36,214 bases of DNA from Paludibacteraceae bacterium (lineage in GTDB: Bacteria; Bacteroidota; Bacteroidia; Bacteroidales; Paludibacteraceae). Positions 25,349-33,933 of the stretch are shown here, one piece after another. Where the stretch lies: positions 1 to 36,214 of the forward strand of contig JAFSTO010000018.1 of the NCBI GenBank assembly GCA_017450435.1, read 5' to 3'. The notes beneath the pieces are model-generated. The model saw only the letters and a program-made list of their open reading frames with translations, searched no databases and was not told the origin of the DNA. The position numbers and the translations under genes are program-made. How positions within the stretch are numbered: position 1 is the first letter of the stretch; each line of letters opens with the position of its first letter.

Positions 25349-27979
25349 ATGACAAGCAAAGAAATTCGACAATCATTCCTTGATTTTATGGCAAGCAAAG
25401 GCCACAAAGTTGTGCCATCCTCGCCAATGGTAATCAAAGACGACCCCACCCTCATGTTCACCAACGCAGGTATGAACCCATGGAAGGGCATTATCCTTGG
25501 CAATGACCCGATTAAATACCCTCGTGTAGCCGACTCACAAAAATGTCTGCGCGTGAGCGGCAAGCACAATGACCTTGAAGAGGTAGGACACGATACCTAC
25601 CACCACACAATGTTCGAGATGCTGGGGAACTGGTCGTTTGGCGACTACTTCAAGAAAGAAGCCATTGATTTCGCCTGGGAATATATTGTTGACGTATTGA
25701 AAATCGACCCTGCCAACCTGTATGCGACAGTGTTTGAAGGCTCTAAAGAGGAAAACTTAGAGCGTGACGACGAGGCTGCACAGATATGGCTACGTCACCT
25801 GCCGGCAGACCATATTCTTGAGGGCAACAAACACGACAATTTCTGGGAAATGGGTGACACCGGTCCGTGCGGCCCGTGCTCTGAGATACATGTTGACAGC
25901 CGCTCTGAAGAAGAGAAGAAACTTATCCCCGGCAGGGAGCTTGTCAACAAAGACCACCCGCAGGTTATTGAGATTTGGAACATCGTGTTCATGCAATATA
26001 ACCGCAAAGCAGACGGCAGCCTGGAGCCACTGAAGAACAAAGTAATTGACACCGGCATGGGCTTTGAGCGACTGGTCAGGACAATACAACACAAGCAGTC
26101 GAACTACGACACCGACGTGTTCCAACCGATGCTGAAAAAGATAGGCGAGTTGTGCGGCAAAGAGTACGGCAAAGATAATGAGACAGACGTAGCGATGCGT
26201 GTCATTGCCGACCATATACGTACCATTGCCTTCGCCATCACCGACGGTCAGTTGCCATCCAACGAAAAAGCCGGTTACGTCATTCGTCGTATTCTGCGCC
26301 GCGCCGTAAGATACGGCTACACCTTCCTCAACCGTAGAGAGGCGTTTCTCTACAAACTCGTTCCGCAACTGATTGAAGATATGGGCGAGGCTTATCCGGA
26401 ACTAAAACAACAGGAACAACAGATAATCCCCGTCATCAGAAGTGAAGAAGAGAGTTTCCTGCGCACCTTGGACAAAGGTATAGGTTTGTTGCAGAACCTC
26501 ATGGCAGATGCCAAGAAAGCCGGACGGACGGAGATTAGCGGCGTGGATGTGTTTACCCTGAAAGACACCTATGGTTTTCCGTTAGACCTCACCGAGCTGA
26601 TACTGAGGGAAAACGGCTTTACCACCAACGAGGCTGAATATCAAAAGGCATTAGAGCATCAGAAAGAGATGGGCCGCTCTGCCAACAAACAAGACCTCGG
26701 CGACTGGGTGGTGTTGCATGAGGGCGAGCCGGAGTTTGTCGGTTATGACGAACTACAAACCAACACTAAGGTGCTGCGCTACAGACAGGTGACACAGAAA
26801 AACGGCTCATTCTACCAGATTGTTATCAGTTGCAATCCTTTCTACGCAGAGATGGGTGGCGAGGTCGGCGATACAGGCTGGCTGCTGAACAGCAGCGTTT
26901 CGCAGGAAGAGAGACTGTCTATATGCGACTGCAAGCGTGAGAACGGCTTGCCGGTACTGATAGCCCGCGAGCTTCCCGACTGGATTACGGCCGATGCTGA
27001 CTTAACGGCTGTGGTTGACAGGGAGCGCCGTCAGGCTATTGCATGTAACCACACCGCCACACACCTGTTGCACTATGCTTTGAGACAGGTTTTGGGTGAG
27101 CACGTTGAACAAAAAGGCTCCCTCGTCACCGCCGACTCACTGCGCTTTGACTTCAGCCACTTCCAGAAAGTGACACCCGAAGAACTGCGCCGCGCAGAGC
27201 AGTTGGCCAACCGGCTGGTACGAGAGGACATACCGCTTGACGAGCACCGCAACACCCCCATTGCGGAAGCAAAGGCGATGGGTGCGATGGCTCTTTTCGG
27301 AGAGAAATACGGCGATGAGGTCAGAGTCATCAAGTACGGACCGAGCATCGAGTTATGCGGCGGTTGCCATGTCAGTTCTACGGGTCGCATCGGTTCGATT
27401 CGCATCCTGATGGAGACGAGTATTGCAGCAGGCATACGACGTATAGAAGCAGTAACGGCACAGCAAGCCGACCGACTGTATTACAACCAGTACGACATGC
27501 TGCAAGAGGTTAAGGCGCTCTTCAACAACACACCGGACCTCGCTGCAGCTATACATAAGTCTATCGAGGAAAACGCAGCCTTGAAAAAACAGATAGAAGA
27601 CTATATGGCAGAGAAAGTACTGCAATACCGCGACAAGCTTATCGAGCAAGCAGAGAACTACCACGACATCAAGCTCGTTCGTTTAGAAGGCAGCGCCGAT
27701 AATGCAATGATACGTAATATGCTTCCGATGCTCAAGGGGCGCTTCACCGACACTAAGTTCGCCATCGTAGCCGGCACCGAAGATAGTGGCAAACCACAAA
27801 TTGCAGTCTTCCTCAGCCAGCCGCTGGTTGATAGTGGCTTACACGCAGGCAACCTAATCAAGAGTGCCGCCAAACACATACAAGGCGGAGGCGGCGGTCA
27901 ACCATGGATGGCAACGGCCGGAGGACGTAACACTGACGGACTACACGCTGCAGTAGAAGAAATATTAGCACAACTATGA
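25349..27979 (+). CDS. alaS: Alanine--tRNA ligase
   Basis: An 876-residue alanyl-tRNA synthetase. It has the class II catalytic core ([52 protein letters not shown]), then the tRNA-recognition region ([15 protein letters not shown]), the editing domain with [12 protein letters not shown] and the second zinc-site half CGGCHV, and a C-terminal oligomerisation domain ending [16 protein letters not shown]. Full length for the family. Its stop TGA overlaps the nitroreductase ATG (ATGA), so the two are cotranscribed. Confidence 0.98.
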   Translation: MTSKEIRQSFLDFMASKGHKVVPSSPMVIKDDPTLMFTNAGMNPWKGIILGNDPIKYPRVADSQKCLRVSGKHNDLEEVGHDTYHHTMFEMLGNWSFGDYFKKEAIDFAWEYIVDVLKIDPANLYATVFEGSKEENLERDDEAAQIWLRHLPADHILEGNKHDNFWEMGDTGPCGPCSEIHVDSRSEEEKKLIPGRELVNKDHPQVIEIWNIVFMQYNRKADGSLEPLKNKVIDTGMGFERLVRTIQHKQSNYDTDVFQPMLKKIGELCGKEYGKDNETDVAMRVIADHIRTIAFAITDGQLPSNEKAGYVIRRILRRAVRYGYTFLNRREAFLYKLVPQLIEDMGEAYPELKQQEQQIIPVIRSEEESFLRTLDKGIGLLQNLMADAKKAGRTEISGVDVFTLKDTYGFPLDLTELILRENGFTTNEAEYQKALEHQKEMGRSANKQDLGDWVVLHEGEPEFVGYDELQTNTKVLRYRQVTQKNGSFYQIVISCNPFYAEMGGEVGDTGWLLNSSVSQEERLSICDCKRENGLPVLIARELPDWITADADLTAVVDRERRQAIACNHTATHLLHYALRQVLGEHVEQKGSLVTADSLRFDFSHFQKVTPEELRRAEQLANRLVREDIPLDEHRNTPIAEAKAMGAMALFGEKYGDEVRVIKYGPSIELCGGCHVSSTGRIGSIRILMETSIAAGIRRIEAVTAQQADRLYYNQYDMLQEVKALFNNTPDLAAAIHKSIEENAALKKQIEDYMAEKVLQYRDKLIEQAENYHDIKLVRLEGSADNAMIRNMLPMLKGRFTDTKFAIVAGTEDSGKPQIAVFLSQPLVDSGLHAGNLIKSAAKHIQGGGGGQPWMATAGGRNTDGLHAAVEEILAQL

Positions 27980-28509
27980 CCTTTCTTGAACTATCACAAA
28001 CACGGCGCTCTATTCGCAAGTACACTACCGAACCGGTTAGTGATGAAGCCGTTCAACAGATTCTCCAAGCGGCACTGATGTCGCCGGCCTCCAAACGCTG
28101 CAACCCTTGGGAGTTCGTAGTTGTGCGCCGACGTGAAGTGCTCAACCAACTTGCCGACTGCCGCACCTATGGTAGCACGATGTTACAGGAAGCCGCAGTC
28201 GCCATAGTCGTTTGTGTTGACCCGTCGCTGACCGACACTTGGCAATGCGACGGAGCTATTGCCGCCCACCAGATGCTCCTTGAGGCAGCCGACATCGGCC
28301 TCGGAGCATGCTGGGTGCAGGTCTTTGGCAGAGCCGCCAAAAGTGAAGGTACCGGAAGCGCCGAAGACCTGGTTAAGACACTCTGCCAAATACCGGACAA
28401 CATGAACGTACTATGCATCATATCCATCGGGCACAAAAACGAAGAACGCAAGCCACGTGACTTAGAGAAACTGCAGTATGAAAAGATACATATTGAGCAC
28501 TACAAATAA
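27976..28509 (+). CDS. Nitroreductase family protein
   Basis: A 177-residue FMN-dependent oxidoreductase of the nitroreductase family. Features include [15 protein letters not shown] at the N-terminus (FMN-binding Arg cluster), [18 protein letters not shown], and a [12 protein letters not shown] block. Length matches the short subgroup. Physiological substrate unknown. Translation is coupled to alaS by a 4-base overlap. Tandem 15-bp repeats begin 31 bases after its stop. Confidence 0.92.
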   Translation: MTFLELSQTRRSIRKYTTEPVSDEAVQQILQAALMSPASKRCNPWEFVVVRRREVLNQLADCRTYGSTMLQEAAVAIVVCVDPSLTDTWQCDGAIAAHQMLLEAADIGLGACWVQVFGRAAKSEGTGSAEDLVKTLCQIPDNMNVLCIISIGHKNEERKPRDLEKLQYEKIHIEHYK

Positions 28510-28540
28510 GACCATTGCCGCTTGTGTGAAGTGAGACCGG

Positions 28541-28600
28541 CGGAATGAGAGACGGCGGAATGAGAGACGGTGGAATGAGAGACGGTGGAATGAGAGACGG
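28541..28600. repeat. Four perfect-to-near-perfect 15-bp tandem repeats
   Basis: Unit YGGAATGAGAGACGG, at 28541, 28556, 28571 and 28586; the only variation is C or T at the first base. A partial unit precedes it. The last unit merges into the dispersed hairpin repeat (copy b). Confidence 0.9.
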
Positions 28601-28631
28601 TAAAAAATACCGTTTCCATCGTGGGCGAAAC
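28592..28631. repeat. Dispersed hairpin repeat, copy b
   Basis: GAGACGGT (28593-28600) pairs with ACCGTTTC (28609-28616; one G-U pair) around AAAAAAT-type loop bases. The right flank CATCGTGGGCGAAAC matches the flank of the other copies. The 15-bp tandem units look like repeated expansion of its left arm. Confidence 0.75.
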
Positions 28632-28643
28632 AACGATACTTAT

Positions 28644-28701
28644 AACTGAAAACCAAATAATCTGATAAATGAATAAACTGATAACCAAATAAACTGATAT
28701 G
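28644..28701. repeat. 16-bp tandem repeat running into the pdxA start codon
   Basis: Units at 28644, 28660 and 28676, plus a partial unit at 28692, with the unit form AACTGATAACCAAATA. The CTGA core recurs every 16 bases (28646, 28662, 28678, 28694). The pdxA ATG (28699) lies in the last unit. Confidence 0.75.
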
Positions 28702-29901
28702 AAGAAACCTATTATAGCCATCAGTACGGGTGATCCGAACGGCGTCGGGTACGAGATTACAATCAAAACACTTGCCAATCCGCATATATTGGAGATATGC
28801 ACTCCCGTTGTATTCGGCAATTTGCGTTTTTGGAAAGAATACAAAAAGTGTATTAACGAAGATATCCAACAATTGCATATACAGAGCGACACTCCGCTAC
28901 GTGCCACCGGCGGAGAGCCCGTTGTAATCTCCGACGTCAAAGCCATCAAGGAGGGGCAAATCAATTTCATCAACGTTTATGATGACAATGTGCCGTTTAA
29001 GCCCGGTGAGTCGCTGCCGGAAAGCGGCAGAGCAGCTTACCTGTCACTAAGCAAAGCATGTGATGCTCTTGAGAGTGGTGCCGCTGATGCGCTGTTGACG
29101 GCACCTATCAACAAAGAGAACATACAGTCCGACAGCTTCCGATTCACCGGTCACACCGAGTACCTGACCTCGCGCTTCGCGGGCGGCAACGACTCGCTAA
29201 TGATGATGGTAAGCGAACAGATGAAAGTGGCGCTGGTGTGCAACCACGTGCCACTGAGTAAGGTGGCGTCCGAAGTGACAGAAGAACATATCCTCAAGAA
29301 GCTTCGCGTACTCTCCTCCACCCTTACATCTGACTTTCTTCTTCGTTCGCCTCGAATAGCAGTTTTAGCTCTTAACCCGCACGCCGGAGACAAAGGACTA
29401 TTGGGAGATGAAGAACAGACCATCATCACACCTGCTATACAAAAAGCCCAAGCAGAAGGCATAGAAGCATACGGTCCGTACACAGCAGACGGCTTCTTCG
29501 GCAGCGGCAGTTATACGCGTTTTGATGCTATCCTTGCAATGTATCACGACCAAGGTCTGATTCCGTTCAAGTCCCTCGACATGTCGGGCGTGAATTACAC
29601 AGCCGGTCTGCCTATCGTCCGCACCTCTCCTGATCACGGTACAGCATACGACCTTGCCGGTAAAGGAACAGCATCCGCTGACTCGATGAGGAACGCTTTG
29701 TATCTTGCTATCGACGTACTCAAACGCCGCGCAATAACCAAAGAGATTAATACCTCTCCACTACCTATCAAAGAGCAGCAGCCGGAGAGACGCGAGCCGA
29801 AAGAGTTCAAAGGTTTCAATCCGGCAGAAGCCCGTCGAGAACGTGAAGAAAGGCAAGCCGCTGCACTTGCTGCCGCGAGAGGTGAGAACGCAGCGCAGTA
29901 A
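28699..29901 (+). CDS. pdxA: 4-hydroxythreonine-4-phosphate dehydrogenase
   Basis: A 400-residue enzyme of the DXP-dependent pyridoxal phosphate pathway; it oxidises 4-phosphohydroxythreonine using NAD. Motifs: STGDPNGVGYEI (N-terminus), APINKENIQ, FTGHTEYL (metal-binding His), LNPHAGDKG and YHDQGLIPFK. The core ends near residue 350 (the family is usually 330-365 long). The last 50 residues are a charged, low-complexity tail (RREPKEF, EARREREERQAAALAAARGE) of unknown role. No clear promoter is visible; the upstream spacer is filled by two tandem repeat arrays. Confidence 0.96.
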   Translation: MKKPIIAISTGDPNGVGYEITIKTLANPHILEICTPVVFGNLRFWKEYKKCINEDIQQLHIQSDTPLRATGGEPVVISDVKAIKEGQINFINVYDDNVPFKPGESLPESGRAAYLSLSKACDALESGAADALLTAPINKENIQSDSFRFTGHTEYLTSRFAGGNDSLMMMVSEQMKVALVCNHVPLSKVASEVTEEHILKKLRVLSSTLTSDFLLRSPRIAVLALNPHAGDKGLLGDEEQTIITPAIQKAQAEGIEAYGPYTADGFFGSGSYTRFDAILAMYHDQGLIPFKSLDMSGVNYTAGLPIVRTSPDHGTAYDLAGKGTASADSMRNALYLAIDVLKRRAITKEINTSPLPIKEQQPERREPKEFKGFNPAEARREREERQAAALAAARGENAAQ

Positions 29902-29908
29902 ATTTACA

Positions 29909-29949
29909 GTCTGACACCCCATTTCACATTGTTCACGATGCCCCTGTTT
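29909..29949. repeat. Second repeat family, copy X
   Basis: Starts GTCTGACACCCCA, then TTGTTCACGATGCCC. The reverse complement of 32353-32393 has the same order with base changes (TCTGACACCCCA, then TTGTTCGCGTGGGTCCC). Confidence 0.55.
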
Positions 29950-29953
29950 GTCA

Positions 29954-29995
29954 GGGAAAGACGGTGTACAATACCGTCTCTACACGTGGTGGGCG
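29954..29995. repeat. Dispersed hairpin repeat, copy c
   Basis: AGACGGT (29959-29965) pairs perfectly with ACCGTCT (29973-29979) around GTACAAT. The right flank CTACACGTGGTGGGCG corresponds to that of other copies. Confidence 0.75.
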
Positions 29996-30073
29996 GACAC
30001 ACAACATAGCGGTCTTGAGACCTACACGCGGACAAAACATAACAACCAATGTAATATCAACCAATCTTCATTC

Positions 30074-31117
30074 ATGAAACGTTTATATTTATATATCATC
30101 CCTATAATTCTAAGCGCAATTATCCAATCATGCAAAGAGAGCGGCGGCATGAAGGTTACAGCAAGCGGCTCCATATATGAGGTGCTGGTTGTGATGGATA
30201 ACAACTATTGGGAGCATGCGGCAGGTGATTCTGTCAAAGCATGTATGGAAGCCGACATGCCTTGCTTACCACAAATTGAGCCTTGGTTCAAAGTCATGCA
30301 CGTTGCTCCACAGCTTTTTGACGACGCCCTCAAATCAACAAGGAACATATTGTACATTGATATCAATCCTCAACGCTACACGCAGACGAAGATTAGTTAT
30401 CATCGAGATGTTTACTCCCACCCTCAAGCATTCTGCCGGGTGCAGTGCCCTACCGGGGAAGCTTTCCATGAGTTTTATAGCGCACACGCCGGTCAGATAC
30501 GTGAGTGGTTTGTACAGGAGGAGATTTCCCGCCAGACCATCTTTTACCGCAACTACCAAACCAGCGCCGCCCGTAATGCCGTTCAGCATAGGTTTGCATC
30601 GGACATCCGCATTCCTTCCGACTATCAGTTGGTTCGCGACACAGCCTACACTCTACCGGACGGCACGCCAATCAAATTAGTGTGGTGTGTCAACAACGGC
30701 GGCAGCATGCGCAAAGACCTGCTTATCTGGGGTTATCCTTACACCGAACCGGAAACATTTACAGAAGAGTACCTGTTACAGAGAAGAGACGAGATTGTCG
30801 GCGGCAATCTGTCCGGTCAGATAGCAGGCTCGTTTGTAGGGACAGAACATAAACACATACCTCCACAATTCACGGCAAAGACTGTTCACGACCGCTACTG
30901 CGCAGAGGTACGCGGCTTGTGGAAACTATATGGCGGAGAGTCAATGGGTGGCCCGTTTGTACAGCACACGCGTCTGGACGAACTCAGCCAACAGGTAATA
31001 ACTGCCGAGGTGATGGTTTTTGCTCCCGGACAAAAGAAACGTAACGCACTCCGACAAGCTGAAGCAATATTATATACGCTGCAACTGCCGGAAGAACTGA
31101 TGATCGAAGAGAAATAA
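30074..31117 (+). CDS. DUF4837 family lipoprotein
   Basis: A 347-residue protein of the Bacteroidota DUF4837 family. The ATG at 30074 gives a lipoprotein signal: MKRLYLYIIPIILSAIIQSC with the lipobox cysteine at residue 20 followed by KES. Longer in-frame extension upstream runs through repeat DNA and is rejected. Middle features include EIVGGNLSGQIAGSFVGTEHKH and RGLWKLYGGESMGGPFVQH, both typical. Function unknown; it would be anchored in an envelope membrane. The gldF-like gene starts three bases after its stop, so the two are cotranscribed. Confidence 0.88.
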   Translation: MKRLYLYIIPIILSAIIQSCKESGGMKVTASGSIYEVLVVMDNNYWEHAAGDSVKACMEADMPCLPQIEPWFKVMHVAPQLFDDALKSTRNILYIDINPQRYTQTKISYHRDVYSHPQAFCRVQCPTGEAFHEFYSAHAGQIREWFVQEEISRQTIFYRNYQTSAARNAVQHRFASDIRIPSDYQLVRDTAYTLPDGTPIKLVWCVNNGGSMRKDLLIWGYPYTEPETFTEEYLLQRRDEIVGGNLSGQIAGSFVGTEHKHIPPQFTAKTVHDRYCAEVRGLWKLYGGESMGGPFVQHTRLDELSQQVITAEVMVFAPGQKKRNALRQAEAILYTLQLPEELMIEEK

Positions 31118-31120
31118 ACC

Positions 31121-31843
31121 ATGTATCGAAAGGAACTGACATACTATTTCACCAGTCCGATAGCATATATTGTCATTGGACTATACCTGCTACTTATCTC
31201 GCTATTCCTCTGGATTATTCCCGGCGAGTGGAATATCATTGACTCCGGCTATGCTCAGACTGACGGACTTTTTCAGTTGTCTCCCTGGTTGTTCCTCTTC
31301 CTCTGCCCGGCCCTGACGATGCGGTTGTTTTCCGAAGAGCGTCAGCGCGGCACGTGGAACGTGCTTCTCACCAAGCCGGTATCCTTGACAAAGATTGTAG
31401 TTGCCAAGTTTGCCGCAGCATGGACGTTAGTACTTATCGCACTTCTCCCCTGCATTACTCATATAATAGCCGTATATATGATAGCAGAGCCGTACGGCAA
31501 TGTTGATATTGCAGCATTCTGCGGCAGTTTCATCGGCCTGATGCTCATCTCACTCGCTTTCGTAGCTATCGGTACGTTCTGTTCTTCATTCTCAAAAAAC
31601 CAGATAGTGTGCTTTATTATATCAGTTATCGGTTGCGCCTTCTTCTACTACGGTTTTGACCTAACGTCGTCGCTTGTCAGTTCGGCACAAGCGGCAAATA
31701 TCGTTCAATCATTAGGCGGTCACACACATTTCTCATCACTGGCACGCGGCGTTATCGACCTAAGCGATGTGGCGTATTTTATCGTAGCAACAGTGTTCTT
31801 TATTGTTTCAACCATATTCTCAGTACAGTATAAAAATGACTAA
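31121..31843 (+). CDS. gldF: ABC-2 type permease, GldF-like
   Basis: A 240-residue membrane permease resembling GldF. The first segment MYRKELTYYFTSPIAYIVIGLYLLL is the family N-terminus, followed by GLFQLSPWLFLFLCPALTMRLFSEERQRGTWNVLLTKPVSL, and six hydrophobic segments in all. In gliding Bacteroidota GldF and GldG form an ABC transporter with GldA; relatives occur in non-gliding species with unknown substrate. gldG normally follows but is absent here. The stop overlaps the phosphodiesterase ATG by eight bases. The symbol is a homology label, not a claim of gliding. Confidence 0.85.
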   Translation: MYRKELTYYFTSPIAYIVIGLYLLLISLFLWIIPGEWNIIDSGYAQTDGLFQLSPWLFLFLCPALTMRLFSEERQRGTWNVLLTKPVSLTKIVVAKFAAAWTLVLIALLPCITHIIAVYMIAEPYGNVDIAAFCGSFIGLMLISLAFVAIGTFCSSFSKNQIVCFIISVIGCAFFYYGFDLTSSLVSSAQAANIVQSLGGHTHFSSLARGVIDLSDVAYFIVATVFFIVSTIFSVQYKND

Positions 31844-32330
31844 GATTGGTCTCATATCCGACACGCACGGCTTGCTTGACGAAAGGGTGTTTGAGCACTT
31901 CAATGATGTTGACGAGATATGGCACTGCGGCGACATCGGTAGCACCGAGGTGCTTGAGATGCTACGCAGTTTCAAGCCCGTAAGGGCAGTCAAAGGGAAT
32001 ATTGACTCAGGTGACCTTGTGTATATGCTTCGCGATGTTGAGCGTTTTCGCTGCGAGGACGTGAACGTGATACTCACACATATTGGCTACACGCACGGTT
32101 TTCTGCATCCCACTATCCGCACATTACTACAGCACGAACCGGCAACGCTTTTTTGCTACGGGCACTCGCATATTCTGAAAGTTCAATATGACCGACACAA
32201 CCAAATGCTTTGTCTCAATCCCGGGGCTGCCGGCAAATACGGTATTCAGACAGTGCAGACACTAATGCGATTCACAATCGACGGCAAACAGATAAAAGAC
32301 CTTGAGATAATAGAACTGCAACGCAAATAA
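31836..32330 (+). CDS. YfcE/MJ0936 family metallophosphoesterase
   Basis: A 164-residue metal-dependent phosphodiesterase. Metal-binding motifs: ISDTHG (residues 7-12), WHCGDIG, KGNID (in place of GNCD), LTHIGYTHG and YGHSHI. These fit the small YfcE/MJ0936 group, which hydrolyses phosphodiesters in vitro; the natural substrate is unknown. The ATG at 31836 starts right at the conserved MTKIGLISDTHG and overlaps the gldF stop by eight bases, which implies coupled translation. Confidence 0.92.
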   Translation: MTKIGLISDTHGLLDERVFEHFNDVDEIWHCGDIGSTEVLEMLRSFKPVRAVKGNIDSGDLVYMLRDVERFRCEDVNVILTHIGYTHGFLHPTIRTLLQHEPATLFCYGHSHILKVQYDRHNQMLCLNPGAAGKYGIQTVQTLMRFTIDGKQIKDLEIIELQRK

Positions 32331-32352
32331 AAACATTGTAATTACAGCCAAA

Positions 32353-32393
32353 CAACGGGACCCACGCGAACAACGCGCAGTGGGGTGTCAGAT
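32353..32393. repeat. Second repeat family, copy Y (inverted relative to X)
   Basis: On the plus strand it contains CCCACGCG-AACAA-CGCG and GTGGGGTGTCAGA. CCCACGCG can pair with CGC...GTGGG as a hairpin. It is the reverse-complement relative of 29909-29949. Confidence 0.55.
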
Positions 32394-32413
32394 TAAACCT
32401 CTTAAACAACCAC

Positions 32414-33592
32414 ATGAAACATATTCCTCTCGTCATATTATCCTTACTGATTGTACTCGGTACCGTTTTTTACACAAACCGCCTGGCCGCCTCTCTTGCA
32501 CAAGAGGAGCAACGCAAGGTGGAAATCTGGGCGGAAGCGACAAGGCTACTTATACTTGCCGGACCGGACGACAATATTGACTTCATATCAACCATCATCG
32601 AAGGAAACACCACCATTCCCGTTTACATGACCGACAACGAGGGACGATATATGCTCTCTCGTAACGTCAAACTACCGGCCAGGTTGCAAAAGAAAGGAAA
32701 AGACGCAGAGGTAAAGGCATTCTATCAAAAACAGATAGACAAACTCAGAGAGACAACCGAACCGATAGTTATTTCAATACAAGAGGGTCAGAACCAATAT
32801 ATATACTACGATGACTCAGAGACGCTGCGTCGTTTGCAGTTCCTGCCATATCTGCAACTGCTGCTTATTGCCACATTTCTTATAATAGCTGTTTTTTCCC
32901 TTACCGCTGCTCATCACGCAGAGGAAAATATGGTGTGGGTAGGTTTGTGCAAGGAGACCGCCCACCAGCTTGGTACCCCTATCTCATCGCTTGTTGCATG
33001 GAACGAGTTGCTCCGCATGCGCAACCCCGACGAAAAAGCATTTGAGGAATTGGAACATGATATCAATCGCCTGAAGACCATCACCGACCGTTTCTCGAAA
33101 ATCGGTTCCCGCCCTATATTATCGCCGGAAGCAGTAGAACCGCAACTGGAGCAGACCATCAATTATATGCGTCACCGCATATCCGACAAGATACAGATAA
33201 CCTCGTCGTGCATAGCCGCCAGCGATGTACGCGCCAATATCAATACACCGCTATTCACCTGGGTGATAGAGAACCTCATCAAAAACAGTGTTGATGCAAT
33301 GAGCGGCAAGGGACACATCAATATCTCTTTAAGCGAAACACGACGATGGAGCATAAGCGGGTATCAGACATGGCTTTGTATTGATGTCACAGACACAGGA
33401 AAAGGAATAGAGCGGCGCAACTTCAGAAAGATTTTTCGCGCCGGATACACAACCAAACAACGCGGCTGGGGATTAGGACTATCACTGGCGAAAAGAATAA
33501 TCAACGACTACCATTACGGCAAAATATTTGTTCTAAACTCTGTACCTGAAAAAGGAACAACCATCCGAATCCTGCTAAAAAAGGCATTGTAA
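32414..33592 (+). CDS. Sensor histidine kinase, orphan
   Basis: A 392-residue membrane kinase. A transmembrane helix at about 4-21 and another at 144-164 flank an extracytoplasmic sensor of about 120 residues that I do not recognise. The phospho-acceptor is His184 in KETAHQLGTPISSL. The ATPase part has the N box ENLIKNSVDAM (Asn291), DTGKGI (327-332) and GWGLGLSL (351-358), with Bacteroidota-typical GYTTKQRGWGLGL wording. No response regulator lies next to it. It may be cotranscribed with the upstream genes across an 83-base gap containing repeat Y. Confidence 0.92.
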   Translation: MKHIPLVILSLLIVLGTVFYTNRLAASLAQEEQRKVEIWAEATRLLILAGPDDNIDFISTIIEGNTTIPVYMTDNEGRYMLSRNVKLPARLQKKGKDAEVKAFYQKQIDKLRETTEPIVISIQEGQNQYIYYDDSETLRRLQFLPYLQLLLIATFLIIAVFSLTAAHHAEENMVWVGLCKETAHQLGTPISSLVAWNELLRMRNPDEKAFEELEHDINRLKTITDRFSKIGSRPILSPEAVEPQLEQTINYMRHRISDKIQITSSCIAASDVRANINTPLFTWVIENLIKNSVDAMSGKGHINISLSETRRWSISGYQTWLCIDVTDTGKGIERRNFRKIFRAGYTTKQRGWGLGLSLAKRIINDYHYGKIFVLNSVPEKGTTIRILLKKAL

Positions 33593-33635
33593 AAAAATGT
33601 TTTTAAACATATTTATTGCCATTTGGACAAAATAC

Positions 33636-33691
33636 ATGCTGTAAAACATACAATTTTTGTATTTTTATACAAAAGTATGCTGCATAACATA
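33636..33691. repeat. Two 15-bp direct repeats, possible operator
   Basis: ATGCTGTAAAACATA (33636-33650) and ATGCTGCATAACATA (33677-33691) match at 13 of 15 bases and are 41 bases apart (about four helical turns). The second ends 10 bases before the -33 box at 33701. Confidence 0.55.
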
Positions 33692-33700
33692 TAAAATACT

Positions 33701-33732
33701 ATTGCATATATAATAAAAAAGCAGTACTTTTG
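33701..33732 (+). promoter_or_regulatory. Promoter of the candidate small RNA
   Basis: ATTG (33701-33704), 20 bases, TACTTTTG (33725-33732). It is the stronger-looking of two promoters in this gap and no start codon follows before the hairpin at 33796. Confidence 0.65.
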
Positions 33733-33737
33733 CAGCG

Positions 33738-33826
33738 TAATCAAAACAACACAATCTTTTTTGTACCTTAAAAACAGACTAATACCTTTAGACCAACGGG
33801 CGCTGTGAAGCGTCCGTTTTCGCTTT
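33738..33826 (+). ncRNA. Candidate small RNA or terminated leader, about 90 nt
   Basis: A transcript from the promoter at 33701-33732 would run through an A/C-rich unstructured stretch into the hairpin ACGGGCGCT-GTGA-AGCGTCCGT (33796-33817; one G-U pair), followed by TTTTCGCTTTT. Both start and end signals are visible and there is no open frame of note. I recognise no Rfam family. The alternative is a terminated leader of prmA, but prmA has its own promoter further down. Confidence 0.45.
33796..33826 (+). terminator. Hairpin terminator of the candidate small RNA
   Basis: A 9-bp stem (33796-33804 with 33809-33817), GTGA loop, then T-rich TTTTCGCTTTT. Confidence 0.7.
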
Positions 33827-33849
33827 TATATATTATATTACATTTTTCT

Positions 33850-33881
33850 GTTGGTTAATAACGTTTTTTTTTGTAATTTTG
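33850..33881 (+). promoter_or_regulatory. prmA-mnmE promoter
   Basis: GTTG (33850-33853), 20 bases, TAATTTTG (33874-33881); the ATG is 52 bases downstream of the -7 box. Confidence 0.7.
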
Positions 33882-33933
33882 CATTATAAACCTCTCCGAT
33901 ACTGACATACATTCACTCGTCATTAGCTTCGAC

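Larger units (their letters stand above)
33593..33933. other. Gene-free region with two promoters and a candidate small RNA
   Basis: It holds, in order, a weak palindrome after the kinase stop (33597-33610), paired 15-bp repeats (33636-33650, 33677-33691), a promoter (33701-33732), a candidate RNA ending in a hairpin (to about 33826) and the prmA promoter (33850-33881). Confidence 0.7.

Noticed and set aside
28418-28633. Minus-strand open frame with a repeated SLIPP motif
   Set aside because: It is a by-product of the 15-bp tandem DNA repeat (a multiple of three) and overlaps the nitroreductase gene.
29948-30073. Longer start for the DUF4837 lipoprotein
   Set aside because: It translates a dispersed repeat, and it would bury the lipoprotein signal peptide that starts at 30074.
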